A stretch of DNA of 64,000 bases from Carboxylicivirga fragile (GTDB taxonomy: Bacteria; Bacteroidota; Bacteroidia; Bacteroidales; Marinilabiliaceae): NCBI GenBank assembly GCA_025499625.1, contig JAFMVD010000014.1, positions 1-64,000 on the forward strand, given 5' to 3'. The translations under genes and the position numbers were made by a program. The notes beneath the pieces were generated by a model. The model worked only from the letters and a program-made list of their open reading frames with translations. It was not told the DNA's origin and made no database searches. The number at the start of each line of letters is the position of its first letter. Position 1 is the stretch's first letter. Below, in pieces: positions 26,531 through 34,491 of this stretch.

Positions 26531-26604
26531 GAGGTGGGCTCGTTATGAAAAAATAATCACATACATAATATTTAAAACCCGCCTCGTAAGGCGGGTTTTT
26601 TTTT
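26531..26604 (+). terminator. Transcription attenuator: antiterminator segment and terminator
   Basis: The terminator is an 11-bp stem (26574-26584 with 26589-26599, loop CGTA) running into nine T residues (26596-26604). Its 5' arm core CCCGCCTC (26578-26585) can instead pair along all 8 bases (one U-G) with GAGGTGGG at 26531-26538, directly behind the leader stop codon. A ribosome at the stop codon would cover that segment and allow termination; a ribosome stalled earlier, on the Phe/Tyr codons, leaves it free and blocks the terminator. A weak 5-bp pairing of 26480-26484 with 26534-26538 could be the protector helix. Confidence 0.88.
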
Positions 26605-26623
26605 ACATCACATTTTGCAAAAC

Positions 26624-27502
26624 ATGAAACAAGCGAAAAAAATAGCCATACAAGGTTGGCCAGGAGCAAACCACGAAATTGCAGCCAAGGCCTATTTCGA
26701 GGATGATAAACTTGAGATAGTGCCATGCCTTACCTTTCCTGAGCTATTTCAAACTTTGAAAAACGACCGATCTATCTATGGCATTATTGCTATTGAAAAC
26801 ACGCTTGTTGGAAGTTTGCTTCCTAACTACACAATGCTCAAGGATAGCGATTTGATGATAATTGGAGAATACAAACTTCGTATCAAACATCAATTAATGG
26901 CTTTACCGGGGCAAACTATGGATGACATTAAAGAAGTGCATTCTCACCCTATGGCTTTGGCGCAATGCGAAGTCTTCTTTAAAGATTACCCACACATCAA
27001 ATTGATAGCTTCAGAAGATACAGCGCTAAGCGCCAAGTTAATTGCCGATGAAAAATTGGAAGGTGTTGGTGCTATTGCTTCTGAATTGGCAGCTAATATG
27101 TATAAACTCAACATACTAGCGGCAGGCATAGAAACTAACAAAAAGAATTTCACTCGATTTTTAGTAATTACTGATAAGGCTTTAACCGAAACGGATGAAT
27201 TACTTGAACAAAACAGAATCAATAAATCGTCATTGGTTTTTTCCTTACCGCACGAGGAAGGTAGCCTATCTAAAATATTGACCATACTTAATTTCTATTC
27301 CATCAACCTTACCAAGATACAATCATTACCAATTGTTGGGCACGAGTGGGAATATCTTTTTTATGTAGATGTGACTTTCACGGACTATAAGCGCTATCTG
27401 CAATCGTTAGATGCCATTCGTCCACTTTGTCAAAAACTGAAAACACTTGGTGAGTACGAAAAAGGAAAACAATCGTACCCAGCTCAAAACGGTCAAAACT
27501 AA
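26624..27502 (+). CDS. pheA: Prephenate dehydratase (ACT-domain)
   Basis: 292 residues from the ATG at 26624; a TTG at 26615 lies closer to the terminator and is less likely. The catalytic domain (1-190) contains AIENTLVGSL and the NFTRFLV motif with the essential Thr-Arg-Phe. The C-terminal ACT domain has GSLSKILTIL in place of GALxxxL and KIQSLP in place of the ESRP Phe-binding motif. It converts prephenate to phenylpyruvate. The chorismate mutase domain found in enterobacterial PheA is absent and is instead fused to the DAHP synthase two genes downstream. First structural gene of the attenuated operon. Confidence 0.92.
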   Translation: MKQAKKIAIQGWPGANHEIAAKAYFEDDKLEIVPCLTFPELFQTLKNDRSIYGIIAIENTLVGSLLPNYTMLKDSDLMIIGEYKLRIKHQLMALPGQTMDDIKEVHSHPMALAQCEVFFKDYPHIKLIASEDTALSAKLIADEKLEGVGAIASELAANMYKLNILAAGIETNKKNFTRFLVITDKALTETDELLEQNRINKSSLVFSLPHEEGSLSKILTILNFYSINLTKIQSLPIVGHEWEYLFYVDVTFTDYKRYLQSLDAIRPLCQKLKTLGEYEKGKQSYPAQNGQN

Positions 27503-27506
27503 AACC

Positions 27507-28676
27507 ATGAATAATATAAAAGCCGCCAATAGAATCAACCAGATTGAAGAATACTACTTTTCAATCAAGCTTAAAGAATTGGACAAATTACGTAAGCAAG
27601 GTAAGTCAATCATTAATCTAGGTATTGGTAATCCTGATATGGCACCAGCACCCAATGTTCTTGCCCAACTTAACGCACAAAGTGCTGACAAGAATAACCA
27701 TGGCTACCAGAGCTACGTTGGCATTCCCGAATTACGCGAAGCCATGAGCAATTGGTACAGTAGGTTTTACGATGTTGATATTGATGCTAGTTCTGAAATT
27801 CTTCCATTAATGGGATCGAAAGAAGGAATTATGCACATTACAATGGCGTTTCTAAATCCTGGAGATAGTGTTTTGGTTCCAAATCCGGGCTACCCAACCT
27901 ATGCTTCAGCAAGTAAAATAGCAGAGGCCAAACTAATATCGTACGACCTGGATGAGAACAACGCTTGGCTTCCAAATTTAAATGAACTAGAACAACTAGA
28001 CCTAAGTAAGGTAAAACTAATGTGGATTAACTATCCAAATATGCCGACTGGATCGAATGCGGATAGAGATTTTTTCAAGCAAATAATTGCATTTGGTAAG
28101 AAGCATAACATCGTTATCTGTAACGACAACCCATACAGCTTCATCCTGAACGATTCGCCCCAGAGCATCATGAACATAGAAGGTGCAAAAGACATCGCAA
28201 TTGAGCTTAACTCTTTAAGTAAATCGCATAACATGGCTGGTTGGCGAGTTGGAATGGCCATATCTAATCCAACATTCATACAATATATCCTGAGAGTGAA
28301 AAGCAATATGGATTCGGGTATGTTTAAGCCACTGCAGCTAGCAGCTGTTGAGGCGCTTAGTCTTGAACAAGACTGGTACGATAGTATTAATAAAGAATAC
28401 CTACAAAGAAGAGCATTGGTACATGATATCATGGATCTTCTTGAATGTAAATACGACACCTCTCAATCAGGAATGTTTGTTTGGGCTAAAATCCCATCTC
28501 AATATTCCGATAGTGGATCCTTATCTGACAAAATACTATATGGATGTGATGTTTTTATTACGCCTGGTTTCATATTTGGAGGTAAAGGTCAACAATACAT
28601 TCGCATAAGTCTTTGCACAAAGCAAGAAACATTGATTGAAGCAAAACAAAGAATCGAAAAATTATCAAAACAATAA
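27507..28676 (+). CDS. Class I/II aminotransferase of the Phe/Tyr operon
   Basis: 389 residues from the ATG at 27507, 4 bp after the pheA stop codon. It has fold-type I PLP motifs: GNPDMAPAP, NNHGYQSYVGIPELREA, PNPGYPTY, the Asn/Asp/Tyr cofactor contacts in NYPNMPTGS and CNDNPYSFI, the Schiff-base Lys in NSLSKSHNMAGWRVG, and C-terminal Arg in QYIRISLC. From its location it most likely transaminates phenylpyruvate and 4-hydroxyphenylpyruvate to Phe and Tyr (or acts on prephenate). By motif alone it could equally be an LL-diaminopimelate or aspartate-type aminotransferase; the operon context favours the aromatic role. Confidence 0.88.
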   Translation: MNNIKAANRINQIEEYYFSIKLKELDKLRKQGKSIINLGIGNPDMAPAPNVLAQLNAQSADKNNHGYQSYVGIPELREAMSNWYSRFYDVDIDASSEILPLMGSKEGIMHITMAFLNPGDSVLVPNPGYPTYASASKIAEAKLISYDLDENNAWLPNLNELEQLDLSKVKLMWINYPNMPTGSNADRDFFKQIIAFGKKHNIVICNDNPYSFILNDSPQSIMNIEGAKDIAIELNSLSKSHNMAGWRVGMAISNPTFIQYILRVKSNMDSGMFKPLQLAAVEALSLEQDWYDSINKEYLQRRALVHDIMDLLECKYDTSQSGMFVWAKIPSQYSDSGSLSDKILYGCDVFITPGFIFGGKGQQYIRISLCTKQETLIEAKQRIEKLSKQ

Positions 28677-28678
28677 CC

Positions 28679-29776
28679 ATGGATCACAAACTTGATTTAT
28701 TACCGCTAGAGTTACCAGGACTTAAACTGGAGAGACCTATTTTAATTGCTGGACCTTGTAGTGCCGAAACAGAAGAGCAAGTGCTTGAAACAGCACGCTT
28801 ATTGTCTGCTCAAGGTGTAAAAATATTCCGTGCCGGAATATGGAAACCACGCACACGCCCTGGTGCTTTCGAAGGCGTTGGAACCCTTGGTCTGCCTTGG
28901 CTTAAAAAAGTAAAGGAAGAAACAGGCATGTTCATTAGTGTTGAAGTAGCCACAGCCCATCACGTATATGAAGCTCTAAAATTTGGAGTTGACATGTTAT
29001 GGATCGGTGCCCGTACCACTGCTAACCCATTTGCTGTTCAAGAAGTAGCCGATGCTCTAGCTGGAAGTGATGTGCCGGTATTGGTAAAGAATCCCGTTAA
29101 TCCCGATTTGGATTTATGGATAGGAGCCATTGAGCGCGTAAATCGTGCTGGTATCAAACGAATTGGCGCCATCCATAGAGGTTTTAGTACATACGACAAA
29201 ACTGAATTCAGAAACAACCCGGAATGGCAAATTCCAATTGAATTGCGTAGAAGAGTTCCTAATTTACCAATCATCACCGATCCTAGTCACATTTCAGGGA
29301 AAAGCGAAATGATTGCAGATGTTTCTCAGGAAGCAATGGATCTTAACTTTGACGGATTAATTATTGAATCGCACATTTGCCCTGAAAAAGCATGGAGTGA
29401 TGCGAGCCAACAGGTAACACCTGATCACCTGTCAGACATAATGGGTAACCTTGTAGTACGTCAGTCAGCAATTGGTGATCGTCCGCGTGTTACTTTAGAT
29501 GAATTGCGTAAGAAAATTGACTTATTGGATAAGCAATTATTAGAAACATTGAGTTCAAGAATGAAAATTTCGGAAGCAATTGGTAAATATAAGTTTGACA
29601 ACAATATTACCATTCTTCAAACGCGTCGTTACGATGAAATCATGAATAAACGCAAAGAACAGGCTGAAGAATCGAAATTAAATCCTGAATTTGTGATTCG
29701 TGTTTTTGAGCATGTGCACGAAGAGTCGATTAACCGACAGAATAAAATTATGAATAAAGAATTGGCAAAAGACTAA
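28679..29776 (+). CDS. DAHP synthase-chorismate mutase fusion
   Basis: 365 residues. Residues 1-260 are a DAHP synthase of the AroG/KdsA-like TIM-barrel type: GPCSAET, FRAGIWKPRTRPGAFEG, KNPVNPD, IHRGFS, TDPSHISG and ESHICPEKAWSDA. Residues about 275-355 are an AroQ-type chorismate mutase (LDELRKKIDLLDKQLLETLSSRMKIS, with Arg and Lys of the active site). It thus catalyses the first step of the shikimate pathway and the chorismate-to-prephenate step; the mutase domain may also provide feedback control by prephenate, as in other such fusions. Starts 2 bp after the aminotransferase stop codon. Confidence 0.93.
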   Translation: MDHKLDLLPLELPGLKLERPILIAGPCSAETEEQVLETARLLSAQGVKIFRAGIWKPRTRPGAFEGVGTLGLPWLKKVKEETGMFISVEVATAHHVYEALKFGVDMLWIGARTTANPFAVQEVADALAGSDVPVLVKNPVNPDLDLWIGAIERVNRAGIKRIGAIHRGFSTYDKTEFRNNPEWQIPIELRRRVPNLPIITDPSHISGKSEMIADVSQEAMDLNFDGLIIESHICPEKAWSDASQQVTPDHLSDIMGNLVVRQSAIGDRPRVTLDELRKKIDLLDKQLLETLSSRMKISEAIGKYKFDNNITILQTRRYDEIMNKRKEQAEESKLNPEFVIRVFEHVHEESINRQNKIMNKELAKD

Positions 29777-29808
29777 CTTTAGACATAATTCTTAACACAG
29801 AAATCATC

Positions 29809-29826
29809 AGCTCCCTTCGGGGAGCT
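29809..29826 (+). other. Intra-operon hairpin with TTCG loop
   Basis: A 7-bp stem (29809-29815 with 29820-29826) with a TTCG tetraloop lies in the 63-bp gap before the prephenate dehydrogenase gene. There is no T tract, so it is more likely a stabilising or processing structure than a terminator. Confidence 0.55.
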
Positions 29827-29839
29827 AAACTCTCAACCA

Positions 29840-30616
29840 ATGAAAATTTGTATACTAGGCGCTGGAAAAATGGGAACTTGGCTAACCGATGCCTTATGCC
29901 TCGAACATGAAGTAGCTATCTTTGATCACGACATCAGCAAGCTGCGTTATGTTTTTAATACCCAACGCCTAACTAAGTTAGATGAAATTAGTGAATTTGC
30001 TCCTGAAATTCTTATCAATGCAGTTAGTCTAAAATACACACTTGATGCTTTTAAGGAGGTGCTACCCTACTTGCCAAAAGACTGTATATTGTCCGACATT
30101 GCTTCTGTAAAAACAGGCTTCCAAGAGTTTTATGAATCAAGTGGATGCCGCTACGTTTCGACCCACCCCATGTTTGGTCCAACCTTTGCCAACCTGAAGG
30201 ACTTAAGCATGCACCACGCCATTATCATCACACAAAGTGATCATCTTGGGAAAGCTTTCTTTAAAGATTTTTTCGCTTCACTTGGTTTAAATATACACGA
30301 CTATAGTTTTGATGCCCATGATGAAACTATTGCCTACTCATTGTCAATACCATTCTCATCTTCATTGGTATTTGCCGCCTGCATGAAACATCAGAAAGCA
30401 CCTGGAACAACGTTCAACAAACACATGAATATTGCCAAAGGTTTATTATCCGAAGAAGATCATCTGCTAACCGAAATTCTTTTCAATCCATTTACCTATG
30501 AGCAGGTTGAAAATATTCGCTTTCAGCTAAAACACCTTCTTTCCTTAATAAAAGAAAAGGACAGTGTAGGGATGCAAGCTTTTCTGAATACTGTTCGTGC
30601 AAACATTGAAGAATAG
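29840..30616 (+). CDS. tyrA: Prephenate dehydrogenase
   Basis: 258 residues. The N-terminal Rossmann motif is ILGAGKMGTWL with an acidic residue at the end of strand two (IFDHD), favouring NAD. Later motifs match the prephenate/arogenate dehydrogenase fold: LSDIASVKTGF, STHPMFGPTFANL and an all-alpha C-terminal domain. It makes 4-hydroxyphenylpyruvate for tyrosine. It lacks ACT and chorismate mutase domains; the mutase is supplied by the preceding fusion. Last gene of the attenuated Phe/Tyr operon, followed by hairpin repeat copy A. Confidence 0.9.
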   Translation: MKICILGAGKMGTWLTDALCLEHEVAIFDHDISKLRYVFNTQRLTKLDEISEFAPEILINAVSLKYTLDAFKEVLPYLPKDCILSDIASVKTGFQEFYESSGCRYVSTHPMFGPTFANLKDLSMHHAIIITQSDHLGKAFFKDFFASLGLNIHDYSFDAHDETIAYSLSIPFSSSLVFAACMKHQKAPGTTFNKHMNIAKGLLSEEDHLLTEILFNPFTYEQVENIRFQLKHLLSLIKEKDSVGMQAFLNTVRANIEE

Positions 30617-30632
30617 TTAGTAAACTACTTAT

Positions 30633-30674
30633 AGATGACATCTTTATTTTATCCAAAGAAAAAAGATGTCATCT
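30633..30674. repeat. Hairpin repeat copy A (GATGACATCTTT/AAAGATGTCATC)
   Basis: A perfect 13-bp inverted repeat (30633-30645 with 30662-30674) with a 16-base loop lies just after tyrA. No T tract follows on the plus strand. The same stem recurs at 37997-38038 and, with a compensated base pair, at 45810-45852. Confidence 0.8.
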
Positions 30675-30693
30675 GTAGAAGAATGTAATTCCC

Positions 30694-30701
30694 TATCTTC
30701 G
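30694..30701 (+). promoter_or_regulatory. Promoter -7 box TATCTTCG for mnmA
   Basis: A one-mismatch TAnnTTTG box 18 bp before the ATG at 30720; its presence also argues against the earlier alternative start at 30666. Confidence 0.45.
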
Positions 30702-30719
30702 CCAAATATCAGAATAGCA

Positions 30720-31769
30720 ATGGCAGAAAATAAAAAGGTGATTTTAGGAATGAGTGGCGGCATGGATAGTTCAATGGCTGCCGTGCTATTATTACAAAAT
30801 GGATATGAGGTGATTGGCGCCACCTTACAAACACATACTGGGGAATCAGATCGGCATATTGTTGAAGCGAAAGCATTGGCCTCAAAACTAAACATTGAAC
30901 ACCATCTGATAGATTGCCGACAAGATTTTAAAGAAACCGTCATTGCTTATTTTGCCAACGAATACATTGAAGGTCGCACACCTAACCCATGTGTTTATTG
31001 CAACGAAACCATAAAGTGGAAGTACCTGCTTGAGTTAGCCAAGCAACTACAATGCGCTCACATAGCCACGGGTCACTATGTTCGGGTCAAAAAGCAAAAT
31101 GATTATTACTATATCCAAAAAGGGCTTGATCCAGCTAAAGATCAGTCTTATTTCCTCTGGAACCTTAGTCAGAAAGTGCTAAGCAGAGCACTTTTTCCTT
31201 TGGGGCATTTGCACAAACGTGAGGTACGTGAACTGGCTGAAAATTTGGGATACAAGCAAATAGCCGACAAAAAAGAAAGCATGGGTGTCTGTTTTCTTTC
31301 CGGAACAGACTATCGTGATTATCTGAAAACAATATTACCAACTGACCATCATGCATTTGCAAATGGTCCTATTGTTGACGAAAACAATCAAGTACTTGGG
31401 CAGCACGATGGCTACCCATTTTATACCATTGGCCAACGTAGAGGAATTGAAGGAGTAGTTAAAGGGAAGTGCGTTATAGCTATCGATCCAAAAAACAGAA
31501 CCCTTGTTAGTGGCGATCGAAATCAACTCTATACTGATAGCATTCTACTAGGCAACTTCAAGCTTACGGCTAATCAACAACTTTGGATGAACAGAGAAGT
31601 ATTCATTCGAATTCGTGGACTTGACAGTGTCCCGGGTTATGTTGGTCACATATCAATTAAAAATGATAAACTAAAGGTACAATTTAATGAAGATGTTTGG
31701 GCCATTACCCCAGGACAATCCATTGTATTTTATCAGGATGATTTATTAATAGGCGGTGGAATAGTTTAG
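30720..31769 (+). CDS. mnmA: tRNA-specific 2-thiouridylase MnmA
   Basis: 349 residues from ATG 30720; an upstream in-frame start at 30666 lies inside the hairpin repeat and is rejected. It has the PP-loop ATP pyrophosphatase motif GMSGGMDSSMA, the first catalytic Cys in NPCVYCNE, TGHYVR, KDQSYFLW and the second Cys in MGVCFLSG, then the C-terminal beta-barrel (YTIGQRRG). It introduces sulfur at U34 of Lys, Glu and Gln tRNAs. Members of this phylum often carry two MnmA paralogues; this may be one of them. Confidence 0.92.
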   Translation: MAENKKVILGMSGGMDSSMAAVLLLQNGYEVIGATLQTHTGESDRHIVEAKALASKLNIEHHLIDCRQDFKETVIAYFANEYIEGRTPNPCVYCNETIKWKYLLELAKQLQCAHIATGHYVRVKKQNDYYYIQKGLDPAKDQSYFLWNLSQKVLSRALFPLGHLHKREVRELAENLGYKQIADKKESMGVCFLSGTDYRDYLKTILPTDHHAFANGPIVDENNQVLGQHDGYPFYTIGQRRGIEGVVKGKCVIAIDPKNRTLVSGDRNQLYTDSILLGNFKLTANQQLWMNREVFIRIRGLDSVPGYVGHISIKNDKLKVQFNEDVWAITPGQSIVFYQDDLLIGGGIV

Positions 31770-31775
31770 CGATTA

Positions 31776-33104
31776 TTACAGTGCAAGCTTTCCCACTTTT
31801 GATTTCGAACCATTACTTAAGCGATATATATAAATACCACTAACGATGTTATTAAGTTGAATTGTTTCCTGATTACTAACTACTTGTCGAAACACATGCT
31901 TCCCACACACATTGATTACTTCCAATAGATAATCCGATTCTATTATATCCCATTCAAAAGAAAGTGATTTACCATTCTGCTTTATTTTTAAGCTTGCTAT
32001 ATCCGAAGGCCTAATCAATGTTGGTACTTCTCCAGTATAATATAGGTCGGTAACCCTATACTCATTCCAAACATTATTATCGTAATTATAATTTCTACTC
32101 CTAATCACTTTATTATTAAAAGTAAGATCAAAATCTATATTTTTTGGTAAAATATAATTTGACGCACTCGCACTTAAATCATACTCCAGTTCCATTTTAC
32201 TTCTATACCAAGTATCATCCTCTTCGAGAAACCTATACACATAAACTGTTGGGTTATTATTCACATCATACTCCCAGGTTTCATCCCACCGTAATTCAAC
32301 ATCCCCTAACGCTTCATCGTATTTATAGCTCTTTAAACCAATAAACAGATTATCGTCGTTAAAAATTTGTTCATCCTTCGAATGTAAAAACCAAGTGGTA
32401 TTATCAGATTTCATCCAGGTTTCAGTTTCAATTAGCTTGCCATCTGAATAGGAATAAGTTATTTTCTTATGGTCATGATAATCTATTTGTCCATCGTAGT
32501 TCAGGTCTTGATCAAGTGTTAATTCCTCAATTACACGCCCTTCTGCATCAACCGTACAATTGGTTATATAATTAATTAACCAACTATTACTATCCCAGTT
32601 ATAAAAGCTTTTCGAAAGTAAATCATTATTTAAATATGTAAAAACCACTTTAGTCTGTGGTATCCAACCATTATTATAATTCTGAACCTCCTTGGTTAGT
32701 GTCTGATCATTGTCATTATAAGTAAAAATCTCTTTTGACTGCGTATAAGAATATGAATATTCATAAACCAGAATATTATTATTAGCATCGTATGTATATT
32801 GATAGTCTGAATCTTTACTCCAAGGAGAAGACTCAATATCACGAACATATTTTTCCTGACTAGTTTCGAAACCGTTGACATTAAAAATATAATTCCACTT
32901 TTCAAGAAATTGCCATTGTGCATCCTTAAGAGTCTTTGCTTGCTCTTCTTCCAGATAATACTTCTCTTCAGCTGACTTTAATGATTGAAGGCTAAAATCA
33001 ACATTGGGATTATTAACCTTACTCCTTTTATTAATGTCTAGGAATTTCTGAGCAATCGTTGTATTAAAGAAAAGGCCTAATATCATAAGGCAAGCAAAAG
33101 GTTT
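31776..33104 (-). CDS. T9SS-secreted protein with YD-like repeats
   Basis: 442 residues from the ATG at 33104, which gives a standard signal peptide (ILGLFFNTTIAQ); a longer frame from 33152 lacks one. The middle (about 70-370) consists of repeats of 20-40 residues rich in Tyr, Asn and Asp (TYDANNNILVYEY, TYNDNDQTLTKE, TYLNNDLLSK, EYDVNNNPTVY), like YD/RHS strands that wrap beta-sheet shells. The last 75 residues form a T9SS type A sorting domain (YLLEVINVCGKHVF, SGIYIYRL, KVGKLAL). It should be exported and attached to or released from the cell surface. It is convergent with mnmA, with 6 bp between stop codons. Binding target unknown. Confidence 0.82.
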   Translation of the reverse strand, partial: KPFACLMILGLFFNTTIAQKFLDINKRSKVNNPNVDFSLQSLKSAEEKYYLEEEQAKTLKDAQWQFLEKWNYIFNVNGFETSQEKYVRDIESSPWSKDSDYQYTYDANNNILVYEYSYSYTQSKEIFTYNDNDQTLTKEVQNYNNGWIPQTKVVFTYLNNDLLSKSFYNWDSNSWLINYITNCTVDAEGRVIEELTLDQDLNYDGQIDYHDHKKITYSYSDGKLIETETWMKSDNTTWFLHSKDEQIFNDDNLFIGLKSYKYDEALGDVELRWDETWEYDVNNNPTVYVYRFLEEDDTWYRSKMELEYDLSASASNYILPKNIDFDLTFNNKVIRSRNYNYDNNVWNEYRVTDLYYTGEVPTLIRPSDIASLKIKQNGKSLSFEWDIIESDYLLEVINVCGKHVFRQVVSNQETIQLNNIVSGIYIYRLSNGSKSKVGKLAL

Positions 33105-33237
33105 CATAGTTATAAAGTTGGTTTGTTTGAAATTCATCAATAAAAAACTCATTTAGAGTCATTACCAATGATGTAGGCAAAAATAAAACATATAGTTGCA
33201 GCAAGCAATACCTTGCCAATAATAAAAGAATAAACAA

Positions 33238-33245
33238 TACCTTTG
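33238..33245 (+). promoter_or_regulatory. Promoter -7 box TACCTTTG, 4 bp from a start codon
   Basis: An exact TAnnTTTG match with a TTG at 33213-33215 ends only 4 bp before the ATG at 33250, which predicts a transcript with little or no leader. Confidence 0.6.
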
Positions 33246-33249
33246 CAGC

Positions 33250-34491
33250 ATGAGTAATTATGATGTGATTGTTGTTGGAGCAGGACCAGCCGGATTATTG
33301 GCTGCAGGAAGAGCTGCTGAACTTGGTAAAAAAGTATTGGTATTAGAAAAGATGCGTTCTGAAGGACGTAAACTCCTTATTACCGGTAAAGGTCGTTGTA
33401 ATATTACCAACAGTGCGCCCATCAGCGAGTTTATTACTCATGTATTTCCCAACGGTCGCTTTCTTAAAAAGGTTTTTTCACAATATTATTCCAAAGAGAT
33501 TCTGGCCTTACTCGAAGAGTTTGGTGTTGATGTTACGCTGGAGCGCGGTGGTCGCTATTTCCCAACAAGTAATAAAAGTGCTGATGTATTAAAAGCCCTA
33601 TTAGCCTGGTGTCGCAAGCTAAATATTGAAATTCAGTGTCACTATAAAGTGGATGATTTAATTATTGAAGACAATACTATTAAAGGGCTTATTGCAAAAG
33701 GTCAGAGAATTTTAGCTGATAAAGTAATAATAGCAACAGGAGGCAAATCATACCCAGCAACGGGCTCCACTGGCGATGGTTATGAACTGGCTCAAAAATA
33801 TGGTCACACGCTTACAAAAGCTATTCCTGCTTTGGTTCCACTTGAAACCGAAGGTGATTTAGCTCAAAAGCTACAAGGCTTAAACCTTAAAAATGTAAAA
33901 GCTGTTGTTTGGGTGGATGGTAAAAAAATGGGCGAGGCCTTTGGTGAAATGCTATTTACTCACTTTGGCCTATCGGGCCCAATTATTTTAACCCTAAGTC
34001 GCATTGCGGTATCTGCTCTTCAAAATAATCAAAAAGTAGAAATAACAATTGACCTCAAACCTGCTCTTGACGAACAGAAACTAGATCAACGCTTACAGCG
34101 TGATTTGAATGAGCACGGAAAAAAGAAGATCGCCAACATATTCAAGTTTTGGTTGCCCTCAACCATGGTTCCCGTTTTCATTGAGCACTTGGGTATAAAC
34201 ACCGAGAAAGAATGTCACCAGCTAACAGCAAAAGATCGCAAGCAGGTTCGCCATTTATTAAAAAATCTGGCCTTTACAGTTTCGAAAAACCGATCGTTCA
34301 AAGAAGCTATTATTACTGCTGGTGGAATACCAACCAATGAGATTACTGCAAAAACCATGGAATCTAAATTAATTAAAGGCCTGCATTTCGCTGGCGAAAT
34401 TATTGATTTAGATGCAGAGACAGGTGGTTACAACCTGCAAATTGCATATTCAACCGGATGGGTTGCGGGCAATAGTGCAACTAACCCTTAA
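33250..34491 (+). CDS. BaiN/HI0933-family flavoprotein (NAD(P)/FAD oxidoreductase)
   Basis: 413 residues. The FAD-binding Rossmann motif VVGAGPAGLLAAGRAAELG starts at residue 8, so translation must start at or very near the ATG at 33250. Further family motifs: RKLLITGKGRCNITN, ATGGKSYPATGSTGDGYELA, FTHFGLSGP, TAGGIPTNEI, and the FAD C-terminal contact GGYNLQIAYSTG. BaiN acts in bile acid dehydroxylation in clostridia, but most homologues have no known substrate. The gene is monocistronic and overlaps the convergent GNAT gene by 4 bp. Confidence 0.88.
   Translation: MSNYDVIVVGAGPAGLLAAGRAAELGKKVLVLEKMRSEGRKLLITGKGRCNITNSAPISEFITHVFPNGRFLKKVFSQYYSKEILALLEEFGVDVTLERGGRYFPTSNKSADVLKALLAWCRKLNIEIQCHYKVDDLIIEDNTIKGLIAKGQRILADKVIIATGGKSYPATGSTGDGYELAQKYGHTLTKAIPALVPLETEGDLAQKLQGLNLKNVKAVVWVDGKKMGEAFGEMLFTHFGLSGPIILTLSRIAVSALQNNQKVEITIDLKPALDEQKLDQRLQRDLNEHGKKKIANIFKFWLPSTMVPVFIEHLGINTEKECHQLTAKDRKQVRHLLKNLAFTVSKNRSFKEAIITAGGIPTNEITAKTMESKLIKGLHFAGEIIDLDAETGGYNLQIAYSTGWVAGNSATNP

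Noticed and set aside
26615-26623. TTG start for pheA nine bases upstream of the ATG
   Set aside because: It sits only 10 bases after the attenuator T run and has no supporting conservation; ATG 26624 gives the normal start.
30666-30719. Upstream start of mnmA
   Set aside because: It lies inside hairpin repeat A and ahead of a promoter-like TATCTTCG; the PP-loop follows ATG 30720 directly.
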